From NCBI RefSeq assembly GCF_014648635.1, contig NZ_BMRM01000006.1:62001-126000 (forward strand): 64,000 nt of DNA. The letters are read 5' to 3'. Below, one piece after another: positions 1-8,737 of the stretch. Numbering within the stretch: position 1 is the stretch's first letter; each line of letters begins with the position of its first letter. A program made the position numbers and the translations under genes. The notes under the pieces are model-generated. The model was given only the letters and a program-made list of their open reading frames with translations. It searched no databases and had not been told where the DNA came from. The stretch is from Streptomyces cinerochromogenes (GTDB lineage Bacteria > Actinomycetota > Actinomycetes > Streptomycetales > Streptomycetaceae).

Positions 1-591
1 GGCGAAACGGGCACGCAGCATCGGAGCGGCGGTGTCGGCGAGGTAGGCGGTGACGGTGGTCAACCCGTGGCCGCCACCCAGGCGTTCGTCGGCCGCGCTG
101 AACACGGCGGTGATCTGGCGGACCACGTCGACATCCTCCGCTCCTACCAGGGCCCTGCCGGTGCGAGCGCGGAGCATCCGGGACGCGGCCTCGTGGTCGT
201 AGGCCAAGGGCATGGCCACGCCTGCGGTCGTGAAGGCGGCAACGGCGAGGAAGCGGCGCCGTTCCATGTCGGCACGGCCCAGGTCGGTGACCGTGACCAC
301 AGGATCAGGGTCGTCAGGGACGGCGACCTCGGGGTCGCGCAGGCCGATCTCGGTGAGGGTGACGGGGCGGCCGGCCCGGCGGGAGAGGGCCTCCGCCAGG
401 TAACGGCCGGTCCGTCCGGTGGGCTGACGGGTGCCGTTGACCCAGTGGGAGATCGCCGACTTGTTGGTGTGGATAATCTCGCCGTTCTCCGCGGCGATCC
501 GGCGCACGTCCTTGGCCAGCGCGTCATACGTGCAGCCGATCGCGTGGATGGCCTCGCGTAAACGGACATGGGGTTTGTTGGGTGCCGCCAT
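1..591 (-). CDS. HTH (XRE-type) transcriptional regulator, C-terminus cut by window edge
   Basis: The frame is open from the ATG at 591 to the window edge, so only about 197 N-terminal residues are visible. Residues 5-70 look like a helix-turn-helix domain (the stretch KSAISHWVNGTRQPTGRTGR is typical of the recognition helix and wing). Residues 111-128 (RRRFLAVAAFTTAGVAMP) look like a Tat signal but sit inside the protein; this is seen in a family of Streptomyces regulators whose C-terminal half carries TPR-like helices, so export is not implied. The start has a good GGAGG ribosome site. It is divergent from the gene at 814 and probably controls it and itself (inference). The ligand is unknown. 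Confidence 0.82.
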   Translation of the reverse strand, partial: MAAPNKPHVRLREAIHAIGCTYDALAKDVRRIAAENGEIIHTNKSAISHWVNGTRQPTGRTGRYLAEALSRRAGRPVTLTEIGLRDPEVAVPDDPDPVVTVTDLGRADMERRRFLAVAAFTTAGVAMPLAYDHEAASRMLRARTGRALVGAEDVDVVRQITAVFSAADERLGGGHGLTTVTAYLADTAAPMLRARFA

Positions 592-813
592 GACCTCCTC
601 CGTCCTGGGGGCTGTAAACCGCGTATACCGCTTGGCCTCGCCCACACCGTACCCACTGTGCGTGACGGCGTGTTCACTAAACATCAGTCGCCCGGCCCGG
701 TCCGACACTGTGACCAGGCTCCCCCTTCGGCCGGGCGGCTCCCCGAAGTTCCGTACGCCCGCTCCGGGTTCGGGCATTCCTGTGCCCGCATCCGGCCGAT
801 CAGAGACGGAGAC

Positions 814-1566
814 ATGGTGACCACCATCGACACCACGGCCATCACGGTCGAGCTGCCCGAGACGTTCGACGAGCGCTGGAGCCGCCTGCCGGGCATCCAG
901 GTCGACGGCCGGCGTATCACGATCGACCCGGCCGAGTACTTCTTCCGCTTCGAGTCCAACACCTGGCTCGTCGCCGACTGGGAGCTGGTCAAGTCCCAGC
1001 TCCTGGACGCGCAGGAGACCACCGAGAGCGCGGTGGAGCAGCTCGCGCTGGACTTCATCAAGGCCCATGGCGAGTCCACCTCGGACGCCGCCCGGGTGCT
1101 GTCCACCGCCTACGAGGTGTACGCCTACCTGTTCCGCGACGACCACCTCGACGGGCTCGGCCTGCCGCAGATCACCGCCGACCACCTGCGGATGCTGCGC
1201 GAGGCGGCCACGCTCATGGCACTCAACAAGGTCGAGCTCGACGGGCACATCTCCAACGTCGGCCCGTGCTGGTTCTTCCCCGCCGCCACCTCGGTCGTCT
1301 TCGACCTGGACGACGAGATGGGCGGGATGCTCGACGAGGTCTACCACGGCGGCTGGTTCAACGAGCACCGCCGCATCGAGTCCATCAAGGCCCACGCCGC
1401 CCTCGGCGGACGTCTGGTGCACGGCTGCCAGTCCGTGCCGGACCAGTCCGGCGGCGTCGTCGCGCCCTACGGTGCCTCGATGGCCAACTTCCGCGATGAC
1501 CTGGCCGCCTTCAAGACCGGCTGGATCGAGCAGGTCTACGCCCAGCGCGTGACCCCTGCCGCGTAA
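814..1566 (+). CDS. Protein of unknown function, first gene of a putative four-gene cassette
   Basis: About 250 residues, starting at an ATG preceded by AGACGGAGAC; the frame runs further upstream but without a better start. I recognise no family. It is soluble, acidic and mostly helical in appearance, has no signal peptide or membrane segment, and has a central part rich in aromatic and acidic residues (GPCWFFPAATSVVFDLDDE at about residues 150-168). It lies 77 bp before the APH-like gene on the same strand and opposite a divergent HTH regulator, so it probably belongs to the same transcript as the next three genes. No function is proposed. Confidence 0.75.
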   Translation: MVTTIDTTAITVELPETFDERWSRLPGIQVDGRRITIDPAEYFFRFESNTWLVADWELVKSQLLDAQETTESAVEQLALDFIKAHGESTSDAARVLSTAYEVYAYLFRDDHLDGLGLPQITADHLRMLREAATLMALNKVELDGHISNVGPCWFFPAATSVVFDLDDEMGGMLDEVYHGGWFNEHRRIESIKAHAALGGRLVHGCQSVPDQSGGVVAPYGASMANFRDDLAAFKTGWIEQVYAQRVTPAA

Positions 1567-1643
1567 CGCCCAGCAGCAAGGCTCCGGGGCGGGCAGGTCC
1601 GCTCGCCCGCCCCGGATGCCGTCACGACCGTAATGGAGTCCCC

Positions 1644-2555
1644 GTGAACGACAACCTCACCACCGATCTCCTCGCCAACCTGTGCATCGTCGCGAACCAG
1701 ACCGCCGCCAAGCGCGAGGAGGTGAGGGTGTGGTCGATGTCCGGCGTCGAACGCGTGACCTTCCCCGACGGCAGCACGCGGATCTTCAAGTACGCCAAGA
1801 GGCCCTTCGACAGCGAGGACCAGGCCCTACGACTGGCCGACACCCTCGGCACCCCCGTCCCGAAGGTCTACCACTCGGTCCGGATCGAGGGCTGGCTCGG
1901 CATGCTCCTGGACGACCTCGGCACCCCCATCCGAGAAGCGAATGACCTCGATGGTGCCGCCGCGGCCGTGGTTCTCCACCGCACGCGCACGGCCGGCGCG
2001 CTGCCCGTAATGCACGAGGAAGGGCTACGGGCCCTGCCCAGCCACGCCCTGGACCACCTCGACCAGCTCCGCAAGGCCGACCGGTGGCAGGACACCGGCG
2101 ACATTGAGCAGGCCCTCAACCAGATCGCCCAGGCCGCCGACGCCCGCGCGCAGGGAACCACCCTGGCCCCGTTCGGCTGGGTGCACTCCGAGTTCCACCC
2201 CACCAGCCTCCACATCGGCCGACGCGGCTGGCGCCTGCTCGACTTCGCCCGCGCCTTCACCGGACCCGGACTGCTCGACCTCTCCAGCTGGCACGGCACC
2301 CTCGACGATCCCGACCCCGTCCGCCTGCGCGTCTTCCTGGAGTCCTACGTCACCGAAGGCGGCACCCCGGACGTACTCGCCGAGCGGGGCGGCCTGCCCG
2401 CCGAGAAGTGGGCGCTGGGCTGGCACCGCATGTGGGCCGTCGAGTGGTTCATGGAGCAGTCCATCCGCTGGATCAACGACCCCGCCACCGACCCCACCTA
2501 CATCAAGGTCGTCCGCCGACACCTCACCGACGCCCTCCAGCTCCTGGAGGTGTAG
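1644..2555 (+). CDS. Phosphotransferase (APH/choline-kinase fold) family protein with altered catalytic loop
   Basis: About 303 residues, GTG start with GGAG upstream. The small lobe has a candidate ATP-binding lysine (RIFKYAKRP, near residue 49). The catalytic loop is HSEFHPTSLH (181-190), where the APH family normally has HGD-x-HP-x-N: Asp has become Glu and Asn has become Ser. The metal-binding motif is LLDFARA (198-204). Substrate is unknown; members phosphorylate aminoglycosides, homoserine, choline or sugars, and the changes may mean weak activity or a binding role. The stop codon abuts the methyltransferase start, suggesting coupled translation. Nothing here shows antibiotic resistance. 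Confidence 0.72.
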   Translation: MNDNLTTDLLANLCIVANQTAAKREEVRVWSMSGVERVTFPDGSTRIFKYAKRPFDSEDQALRLADTLGTPVPKVYHSVRIEGWLGMLLDDLGTPIREANDLDGAAAAVVLHRTRTAGALPVMHEEGLRALPSHALDHLDQLRKADRWQDTGDIEQALNQIAQAADARAQGTTLAPFGWVHSEFHPTSLHIGRRGWRLLDFARAFTGPGLLDLSSWHGTLDDPDPVRLRVFLESYVTEGGTPDVLAERGGLPAEKWALGWHRMWAVEWFMEQSIRWINDPATDPTYIKVVRRHLTDALQLLEV

Positions 2556-3248
2556 GTGCTCGCCCAAGCCTCCCCCTGGTACGCCCACGCCCTCCAGCGC
2601 ACGGCCGCCGGTCCGGCCGAACCACTCGCCCCACCCGCCCGGATGGAGTGGACTACACGGCCAGGCATCGGCCCCGGAGCCGAGATCCTCGGCCCTGACC
2701 TGCGCCGCAAGCGCGTGGTCGAACTTGGCTGCGGCCCCGGACACAACGCCGCATGCCTCGCCACCCGGCACGCGGCCCACGTCACCGGCGTCGACCTGGT
2801 CGGTCTGCAAGTCCGCAGGGCCCGCTCACATTACGGACGGCTGAACAACCTCACCTTCGTCGCCGGACACGCCCTGCACTATCTGCAGGCCGCCGACGAG
2901 CAGTTCGACGCGGTCTACTCCGTCTTCGGCGCCATCGGCCTCGTCGCCCCCGAACTCCTGCTCCCCGCCGTCGCCAACCGCCTCAAGCCCGGCTGCAGCC
3001 TGGTCTTCTCCGTCCCCCACCCACAGCGCGGCGGCCGGGTCCCCGCTGCCGACGACCGACCCCGCCGCGACTACGTCACGCTGCCGGACGGCACCCGCCT
3101 GCCCGTCGCTCGCTGGGACTTCGATGCCAGTCGCTGGGAGAAACACCTCGACCGCGCGGGCCTGTGGCTCACCTCCGTCCAGGACTTCCACGACCCCCGA
3201 AAGGGCCGCTGGCCCGCCACCCTGCTGATCACCGCACGCAAGCTCTGA
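2556..3248 (+). CDS. Class I SAM-dependent methyltransferase
   Basis: About 230 residues from a GTG directly after the preceding stop codon. Motif I of the Rossmann methyltransferase fold is VVELGCGPGHN (54-64); the acidic residue ending strand 2 is in VTGVDLVGLQ, and a post-I region FVAGHALHYL and motif IV-like FDAVYSVFGAIG follow. These support SAM binding. The substrate cannot be read from sequence; the resemblance is to small-molecule methyltransferases of the UbiE/Methyltransf_11 kind. It is the third gene of the cassette and 29 bp before the HAD-like gene. Confidence 0.85.
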   Translation: MLAQASPWYAHALQRTAAGPAEPLAPPARMEWTTRPGIGPGAEILGPDLRRKRVVELGCGPGHNAACLATRHAAHVTGVDLVGLQVRRARSHYGRLNNLTFVAGHALHYLQAADEQFDAVYSVFGAIGLVAPELLLPAVANRLKPGCSLVFSVPHPQRGGRVPAADDRPRRDYVTLPDGTRLPVARWDFDASRWEKHLDRAGLWLTSVQDFHDPRKGRWPATLLITARKL

Positions 3249-3277
3249 CACCTGCCCCGGCTTCCGCGGAGGAACCG

Positions 3278-3880
3278 ATGCGTCCCTACCTGCTCATCGA
3301 CATCGACGGCGTCCTCATACCCTTCCCCGACGCGGACGGCACCACCCCCGCCACCCATGCCCGCCACGAGGTCGTACCCACAGGCCGCAGTGCCGACGAC
3401 CTGGTCACCATTTGGCTCAACCCCGCACACGGTCCCGCGCTCATGGACCTGATCCGTACCGGCCTCCTCACACCCGTCTGGTGCACCAGTTGGCGCCAGG
3501 ATGCGACGACCCTGATCGGCCCCCTTCTCGGCCTCCCGCCACTACCGCACGTCGACTTGCCACGCCCCGACATCACCACCAGCCACCCCCACGGCTACCT
3601 GTGGAAGCGCGACCACGTCGACGCCTGGCTGGGCGACGCGCCCGCTGTGTGGATCGACGACGACTTCACCAGCCTCGACCACGAATGGTCAGCGGAGCGT
3701 GTCGCCCGCGGGTTGCCGACTCTCCTGATCCAGCCCAATCCCCGAGAGGGTGTCCAACCGGAGCACTTTGCGGAGGTCTCGGCATGGGCTACGGAGGTGT
3801 CCACGCTCCGGGGAAGCGAGTCCTCGCCGGGTGCAGGCCGAACTCGACGAGTCGCCCTGAAGGCCCCTCCAGGCACATGA
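3278..3880 (+). CDS. HAD-like domain protein (PF18143-type)
   Basis: About 200 residues; ATG at 3278 with GCGGAGGAAC ribosome site. The N-terminal LLIDIDGVLIPF (4-15) is the HAD motif I (DxD), VWCTSWRQDA corresponds to motif II, and AVWIDDDF is the acidic motif IV. The overall pattern (WCTSW, then a leucine-rich stretch, then WIDDD and a WA box) is that of the small HAD family named from RNA-repair proteins. Family members are predicted phosphatases or phosphotransferases; the substrate is unknown. The last roughly 35 residues, after the WATEV box, look non-conserved and Arg/Gly/Pro rich, so the 3' end may have been altered. Last gene of the cassette. Confidence 0.75.
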   Translation: MRPYLLIDIDGVLIPFPDADGTTPATHARHEVVPTGRSADDLVTIWLNPAHGPALMDLIRTGLLTPVWCTSWRQDATTLIGPLLGLPPLPHVDLPRPDITTSHPHGYLWKRDHVDAWLGDAPAVWIDDDFTSLDHEWSAERVARGLPTLLIQPNPREGVQPEHFAEVSAWATEVSTLRGSESSPGAGRTRRVALKAPPGT

Positions 3881-3926
3881 CGAGGGCGAGTCCGGAGACC
3901 CCGCCCACTACCCGAGAAACCCCAGG

Positions 3927-4358
3927 TCAGGGCCACACGAGGCAGTACGGCTGATGCCCCGCCTCATGCAGCCGATGGCTGAAGTCCTGCCATTCGTGCA
4001 GCAACTGGTACACATTGAACGCATCCCGCGGCCCGCCCCGGTCCGGGACCGTCGACCAGATGAACGCCGCCGCGCCCACCGCTTCCTCGCCGATGCCGCG
4101 CAGGGGGTCGACGACCGTCATGGGGAGCTTGACGACGGCGTAGTCGGGGTGCAGGACGACCAGTTCCAGCGGGGGCACCTTGTGGAGCGGGACGCCCTCG
4201 ATGCCGGTGAGGACCATCGCGGCCATCGTCTCCGGCTTGATCTTGGTGAACATGCCGTTCATGCCCAGCTCGTCGCCGCCGAGTTCCTCGGGACGCATCG
4301 AGATGGGGACGCGGGCCGCGGTCGCGCCGTCCGGCGCGCCGAAGTATTTGTACGTCAC
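3927..4358 (-). CDS. Conserved hypothetical protein
   Basis: About 143 residues beginning MTYKYFGAPDGATAA and ending HEAGHQPYCLVWP. The frame is open further upstream, but that part is an Arg/Asp-rich low-complexity translation of repetitive DNA, so the start is set at the GTG at 4358; a second GTG at 4364 is possible. The protein is soluble, without signal or membrane segment, and I recognise no domain. It reads like a well-conserved Streptomyces gene with normal codon use. It converges on the HAD gene and is separated from hemL by a long repetitive gap. Confidence 0.72.
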   Translation of the reverse strand: MTYKYFGAPDGATAARVPISMRPEELGGDELGMNGMFTKIKPETMAAMVLTGIEGVPLHKVPPLELVVLHPDYAVVKLPMTVVDPLRGIGEEAVGAAAFIWSTVPDRGGPRDAFNVYQLLHEWQDFSHRLHEAGHQPYCLVWP

Positions 4359-5127
4359 CCCCACCCGACCACCATTCCTGCTCCCCGCCCGGAGGCGGTC
4401 GGCCCGGTGGTCGAGCCGGCGGTCGGTCGGCCGGTCCTGCCTGCGCTCGCGGCGCTGGCCGGGCTCGCTGTCGAGCTCCCGGTCGATCTGCCGGTCGTAC
4501 CGCTCGGGCTCACTCGGTACACCCTGTGTCTGACGTGCGTCGCTCTGCCGTGTCTCGGTCGTTTCCTCCGCGTCGCGCCGGTGCCTTCCCCGCCGGGCAC
4601 GTCGAGGACCCAGGTCGTCAGTCCCCTCGCCCAGTCCGCCACCGCGATGCATATCTCCACCCGACTGCTTTTCTAGGACGCGTGGCCCCCGCCGCGCAAC
4701 CCGATCATCGTGTCAGTGACCTCCCCCACGGCCGCCCGCCGAAACGTGCGGTGGAACAACAGTCCACGCGGGAAATCCCCGGTACCTGACCATTACGTGC
4801 GTATGAGCTGTGTGTATCAGCTCTCAGTCTCGCAGATGAGCGATGACGCCACGCGGTTGCCGAGATACCACCCCGTTCACCGCTTCCGTCCCCGGGCCGA
4901 TCGCCGCGCATGTCCCCGTGGCCGATTGCCGCGCCCGTCCACGGGGCCGTTCACCGCTTCCGTCCCCGGGGCCGATCACCGCTCCGATCCCGGCACCGAT
5001 CGCGGCTCTGATCCCGGGCCGATCACCGCTCCGATCCCCAGGCCGACCGCGGTCCGCCCGGGCCGCGGCCTACCCTGAGGAGGTCACCCCGCAACCAGAG
5101 TCGGAGAAGCCGGAGAAGCCGCACGTC
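4359..5127. other. Repeat-rich intergenic region without a convincing gene
   Basis: Several short open frames exist here, but all have biased Arg/Pro/Asp/Ser compositions and none has a ribosome site. Positions 4400-4520 contain degenerate CGGTCG-type repeats. An inverted repeat GAGCTG-N7-CAGCTC lies at 4805-4823. From 4873 to 5038 there are two different direct repeats (separate entry). The stretch must hold the hemL promoter, but I could not place it with confidence. Confidence 0.55.
4873..5038. repeat. Two families of direct repeats upstream of hemL
   Basis: A 24-bp unit (CCGTTCACCGCTTCCGTCCC plus CGGG) occurs at 4873-4896 and 4947-4970, 74 bp apart. A 22-bp unit (GGCCGATCACCGCTCCGATC plus CC) occurs at 4970-4991 and 5017-5038, 47 bp apart. 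Partially matching copies containing CCGATC and CCGTCC fill the space between. The copies are exact where stated. Confidence 0.7.
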
Positions 5128-6456
5128 ATGAGTGCCATGAGCGAAACGCCCTATCCCTACGACGCGCCCGCCTCACAGGCGCTCTTCGACCGCGCCTCCG
5201 TCGTCACCCCGGGCGGGGTGAACTCGCCGGTGCGCGCCTTCCGCGCCGTCGGCGGCACCCCCCGGTTCATGGTGTCGGGCAAGGGCGCCTACCTCACCGA
5301 CGCCGACGGGCGCGAGTACGTCGACCTGGTCTGTTCCTGGGGGCCCATGATCCTCGGGCACTCGCACCCGGAGGTCATCGCCGCCGTACAGGAGGCCGTG
5401 GCCCGCGGTACGTCCTTCGGCACGCCCGGCGAGGGCGAGGTCGAGCTGGCCGAGGAGATCGTCGCCCGGGTCGAGCCCGTCGAGCAGGTACGGCTCGTCA
5501 GCAGCGGCACCGAGGCGACCATGTCCGCCATCCGGCTGGCCCGCGGCTTCACCCGGCGGTCCAAGGTGATCAAGTTCGCCGGCTGCTACCACGGGCACGT
5601 GGACTCGCTGCTCGCCGCGGCCGGCAGCGGTGTCGCCACCTTCGCGCTGCCCGACACCCCCGGTGTCACCGGGGCCCAGGCCGGCGACACGATCGTGCTG
5701 CCGTACAACGACCTGGAGGCCGTCCAGGAGGCCTTCCACCGGCACCCCGGTGAGATCGCCTGTGTGATCACCGAGGCGTCCCCGGGCAACATGGGCGTCG
5801 TGCCGCCGGACCCGGGGTTCAACCAGGGTCTGAAGGACACCTGCCGGAAGAACGGTGCCCTCTACATCTCCGACGAGGTCATGACCGGCTTCCGGACCAG
5901 CCGCGCCGGGTGGTACGGCGTGGACGGGGTCAAGCCGGACCTGATGACCTTCGGGAAGGTCATGGGCGGCGGGTTCCCGGCAGCGGCCTTCGGTGGTCGC
6001 GCCGACGTCATGGCGCACCTCGCGCCCGCCGGGCCCGTCTACCAGGCCGGCACCCTCTCCGGTAACCCCGTCGCCACCGCCGCCGGTCTCGCCCAGCTGC
6101 GGCTGCTCGACGACGCCGCCTACGAGAAGGTCGACGCCGTCTCGGCGCAGATCCAGAACCTGGTCACGGAGGCACTGAGCAAGGAGGGTGTCGCGCACCG
6201 GCTGCAGACGGCCTCCAACATGTTCTCCGTGTTCTTCACGGACCGGAAGGTGCGCACCTACGAGGACGCCAAGCGGCAGGAGTCGTACCGCTTCACCGCG
6301 TTCTTCCACTCGCTGCTGGCGAACGGCGTGTACCTGCCGCCGTCGTCCTTCGAGTCCTGGTTCGTGTCCACGGCCCACGACGACCGGGCCATCCAGAAGA
6401 TCGCCGACGCCCTTCCGGCGGCGGCCCGGGCGGCTGCGGAGGCCACGGCGGAATGA
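5128..6456 (+). CDS. hemL: Glutamate-1-semialdehyde 2,1-aminomutase
   Basis: PLP-dependent enzyme converting glutamate-1-semialdehyde to 5-aminolevulinate, the last step of the C5 route to haem, sirohaem and cobalamin; cytoplasmic. About 442 residues, normal for the family. N-terminal [11 protein letters not shown], the PLP phosphate site [10 protein letters not shown], the DEVMTGFR motif and the Schiff-base lysine (K277 in [12 protein letters not shown]) are all present. ATG at 5128 follows GGAGAA; a second ATG at 5137 is possible. It overlaps the next gene by ATGA. Confidence 0.97.
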   Translation: MSAMSETPYPYDAPASQALFDRASVVTPGGVNSPVRAFRAVGGTPRFMVSGKGAYLTDADGREYVDLVCSWGPMILGHSHPEVIAAVQEAVARGTSFGTPGEGEVELAEEIVARVEPVEQVRLVSSGTEATMSAIRLARGFTRRSKVIKFAGCYHGHVDSLLAAAGSGVATFALPDTPGVTGAQAGDTIVLPYNDLEAVQEAFHRHPGEIACVITEASPGNMGVVPPDPGFNQGLKDTCRKNGALYISDEVMTGFRTSRAGWYGVDGVKPDLMTFGKVMGGGFPAAAFGGRADVMAHLAPAGPVYQAGTLSGNPVATAAGLAQLRLLDDAAYEKVDAVSAQIQNLVTEALSKEGVAHRLQTASNMFSVFFTDRKVRTYEDAKRQESYRFTAFFHSLLANGVYLPPSSFESWFVSTAHDDRAIQKIADALPAAARAAAEATAE

Positions 6457-7184
6457 GCACCCCCTCCACCAACCCCACCCCCTCCCCCCAGAAGGAGAAC
6501 GGCGACATCACCGTCGTTCATCTGATGCGGCACGGCGAGGTCGCCAACCCGGACGGAGTCCTGTACGGGCGGCTGCCCGGCTACCACCTCTCCGAGCTGG
6601 GCCGGCAGATGGCCGAGCGGGTCGCCGAGCACCTCGCCTCCCGGGACGTCACCTACGTGTGCGCCTCGCCGCTGGAGCGGGCGCAGGAGACCGCCACCCC
6701 GATCGCCAAGGCGCACGGGCTGGATCTGGACACGGACGAGCGGCTGATCGAGGCCGAGAACGTCTTCCAGGGCAAGACCTTCGGGGTCGGCGACGGCGCA
6801 CTCCAGCGGCCGGGGAACTGGAAGCACCTCGTCAACCCGTTCCGGCCGTCCTGGGGCGAGCCGTACGTGGACCAGGTCGTGCGGATGATGGGCGCGCTGA
6901 ACGCGGCCAAGGACCAGGCGCGCGGGCACGAGGCGGTGCTGGTGAGCCATCAGCTGCCGATCTGGATCGTGCGCTCGTACGTCGAGCGGCGGCGGCTGTG
7001 GCACGACCCGCGCAAGCGGCAGTGCACGCTCGCCTCCCTGACCACGTTCACCTACCAGGGGGACCGGATCGTGTCGGTCGGGTACAGCGAGCCCGCCATC
7101 GACCTGGTCCCGGCCCATCTGCGGGCGGGCGCCAAGCCGCAGAAGGGCAAGGGAACCGCGCAGGGGAAGGCGTTCGGGGCCTGA
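6453..7184 (+). CDS. Histidine phosphatase (phosphoglycerate mutase-like) family protein
   Basis: About 243 residues. The catalytic RHG motif is in [13 protein letters not shown] (about residues 21-33), with [16 protein letters not shown] and a [10 protein letters not shown] arginine motif following; the second histidine is in [11 protein letters not shown]. This is the branch-1 histidine phosphatase fold, which works through a phosphohistidine. The substrate is not evident; the lack of other glycolytic genes argues against a true mutase. It is translationally coupled to hemL (ATGA) and has a Lys/Gly-rich tail. Confidence 0.9.
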   Translation: MSTPSTNPTPSPQKENGDITVVHLMRHGEVANPDGVLYGRLPGYHLSELGRQMAERVAEHLASRDVTYVCASPLERAQETATPIAKAHGLDLDTDERLIEAENVFQGKTFGVGDGALQRPGNWKHLVNPFRPSWGEPYVDQVVRMMGALNAAKDQARGHEAVLVSHQLPIWIVRSYVERRRLWHDPRKRQCTLASLTTFTYQGDRIVSVGYSEPAIDLVPAHLRAGAKPQKGKGTAQGKAFGA

Positions 7185-7349
7185 GCGCCAACCCCCCTGT
7201 TCCCAGAGTGCACTGACCGTCCGTTTGACTTGACTTAGGGTGCATTTGTCGGGAACCTTGCGAAAAACATAAGAATTACTGGAACCTCCCCGATCTTCAC
7301 GCCCTCTTGCTGGGTGACCACCAGCAGGCGTGACGAATCGGGGTTTTCC

Positions 7350-8639
7350 ATGCGCACCTTCTCCCGGACCCTCTCCCGGCGGGGAGCCCTCGGCCTGGGC
7401 GCGGCCGCGGCCGCCGCGCCGCTCGCCGGCTGCGGGAGCCTCACGTCCTCGGACGGCGGCAAGCACCCGAACGGTTCCGGCCAGGGCCGGCCCGGCCACG
7501 ACGGCGGGAAGGACGCGCGTCCGGCGCGGCCCATCGGTGACGGGTCGACCTCCTTCACGGGCGGCCAGCCGCACCAGCCGGCCAAGCCCGAGCCGCTGGA
7601 GCCGGGGCAGACCCCGCCGCAGTTCGTGATCTTCTCCTGGGACGGTGCCGGCGAGGTCGGCAACGGTCTCTTCCCGCGCTTCCTGGACCTGGCCAAGGAG
7701 CACGGCGCGAGCATGACCTTCTTCCTCTCGGGGCTGTACCTGCTGCCCGAGGCGAAGAAGCGGATGTACGAGCCCCCGAACAACCCGCGCGGCGCCTCCG
7801 ACATCGGCTACCTCACCGACGACCACATCAAGGCCACCCTGAAGAACGTGCGCCGGGCCTGGCTGGAGGGGCACGAGATCGGCACCCACTTCAACGGGCA
7901 CTTCTGCGCCGGCACGGGCACGGTCGCGAACTGGACCCCGCAGCAGTGGGCGAGCGAGATCGAGCAGGCCAAGTCGTTCGTGAAGCAGTGGCGGACCAAC
8001 ACGGGCTGGACCGACCTGCCGTCGCTGCCGTTCGACTACGACAAGGAACTGGTCGGCGGCCGTACGCCCTGTCTGCTGGGCCAGAACAACCTGCTGCCCA
8101 CCGCCCGCAAGCTGGGCTGGCGCTACGACGCCTCCTCGCCGGGCGGCCGTCAGGTGTGGCCGGAGAAGAAGCTGGGGATCTGGGACCTCCCGTTGCAGCA
8201 GATACCTTTCCCCGGACGTTCCTTCGAGGTCCTGTCCATGGACTACAACATGCTCGCCAACCAGTCCCTGAACTCGACCAAGGCGCCCTCCTACAACTAC
8301 CCGGGCTGGCGTAAGCAGTCCGCACAGGCGTACATCCAGGGCTTCCAGCGGGCATACGAGACAAACCGGGCACCGTTCTTCGTCGGCAACCACTTCGAGC
8401 AGTGGAACGGCGGCATCTACATGGACTCCGTCGAGGAGGCCTTCAAGCACATCGCGCGCGAGAAGGAGAAGGGTGCCGACGTCCGGCTGGTTTCCTTCCG
8501 GCAGTTCGTGGACTGGATGGACGTCCAGAAGCCCGAGGTGCTCGCCAAGCTGCGCACGCTCGGCGTCGGGCAGCAGCCGGCGGGCGGCTGGAAGGAGTTC
8601 CTGCGCGAGGGCAGGGGTGCCGCGTCCAACGCGGCGTAA
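7350..8639 (+). CDS. Polysaccharide deacetylase-like lipoprotein
   Basis: About 429 residues. The N-terminus has an SRRGALGLG twin-arginine motif and a lipobox LAGC (residues 25-28), so it is a Tat-exported lipoprotein anchored on the outer face of the membrane; a Gly/Ser/Lys/Pro-rich linker follows. The body resembles the NodB/CE4 fold: FSWDGAGEVGNG supplies the first acidic motif and HEIGTHFNGHF the metal-binding H-x3-H type motif. Typical CE4 active-site residues further on are less clear, so deacetylase activity is a family-level inference. A 165-bp gap precedes it. Confidence 0.8.
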   Translation: MRTFSRTLSRRGALGLGAAAAAAPLAGCGSLTSSDGGKHPNGSGQGRPGHDGGKDARPARPIGDGSTSFTGGQPHQPAKPEPLEPGQTPPQFVIFSWDGAGEVGNGLFPRFLDLAKEHGASMTFFLSGLYLLPEAKKRMYEPPNNPRGASDIGYLTDDHIKATLKNVRRAWLEGHEIGTHFNGHFCAGTGTVANWTPQQWASEIEQAKSFVKQWRTNTGWTDLPSLPFDYDKELVGGRTPCLLGQNNLLPTARKLGWRYDASSPGGRQVWPEKKLGIWDLPLQQIPFPGRSFEVLSMDYNMLANQSLNSTKAPSYNYPGWRKQSAQAYIQGFQRAYETNRAPFFVGNHFEQWNGGIYMDSVEEAFKHIAREKEKGADVRLVSFRQFVDWMDVQKPEVLAKLRTLGVGQQPAGGWKEFLREGRGAASNAA

Positions 8640-8737
8640 TGTCCTGAATGTCCCGTGTAAATACGCCCTGAAATGCGGTTTTCCGCCCGGCAGGGGGGCG
8701 CGCGAAATCCCCGGAACAGGCATGCGAAACTTTTCAC

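Noticed and set aside
1644..2555. Aminoglycoside resistance gene
   Set aside because: Only the fold is shared; catalytic residues differ and the context is not a resistance locus.
4359..4652. N-terminal extension of the conserved hypothetical gene at 3927
   Set aside because: It is an Arg/Asp repeat from repetitive DNA, with no conserved-looking sequence and no ribosome site.
4680..4860. tRNA gene or attachment site near the left segment
   Set aside because: No cloverleaf or T-loop sequence was found and no integrase gene is visible.
4873..5038. Possible CRISPR-like repeats
   Set aside because: Only two copies of each unit, irregular spacing and no cas genes.
6258..8723. Long minus-strand open frame of 821 codons
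   Set aside because: It is antisense to four well-supported genes and has shadow composition. Several similar frames (for example 9303-11819, 12858-15188, 54380-56926 and 59805-62123) were rejected for the same reason.
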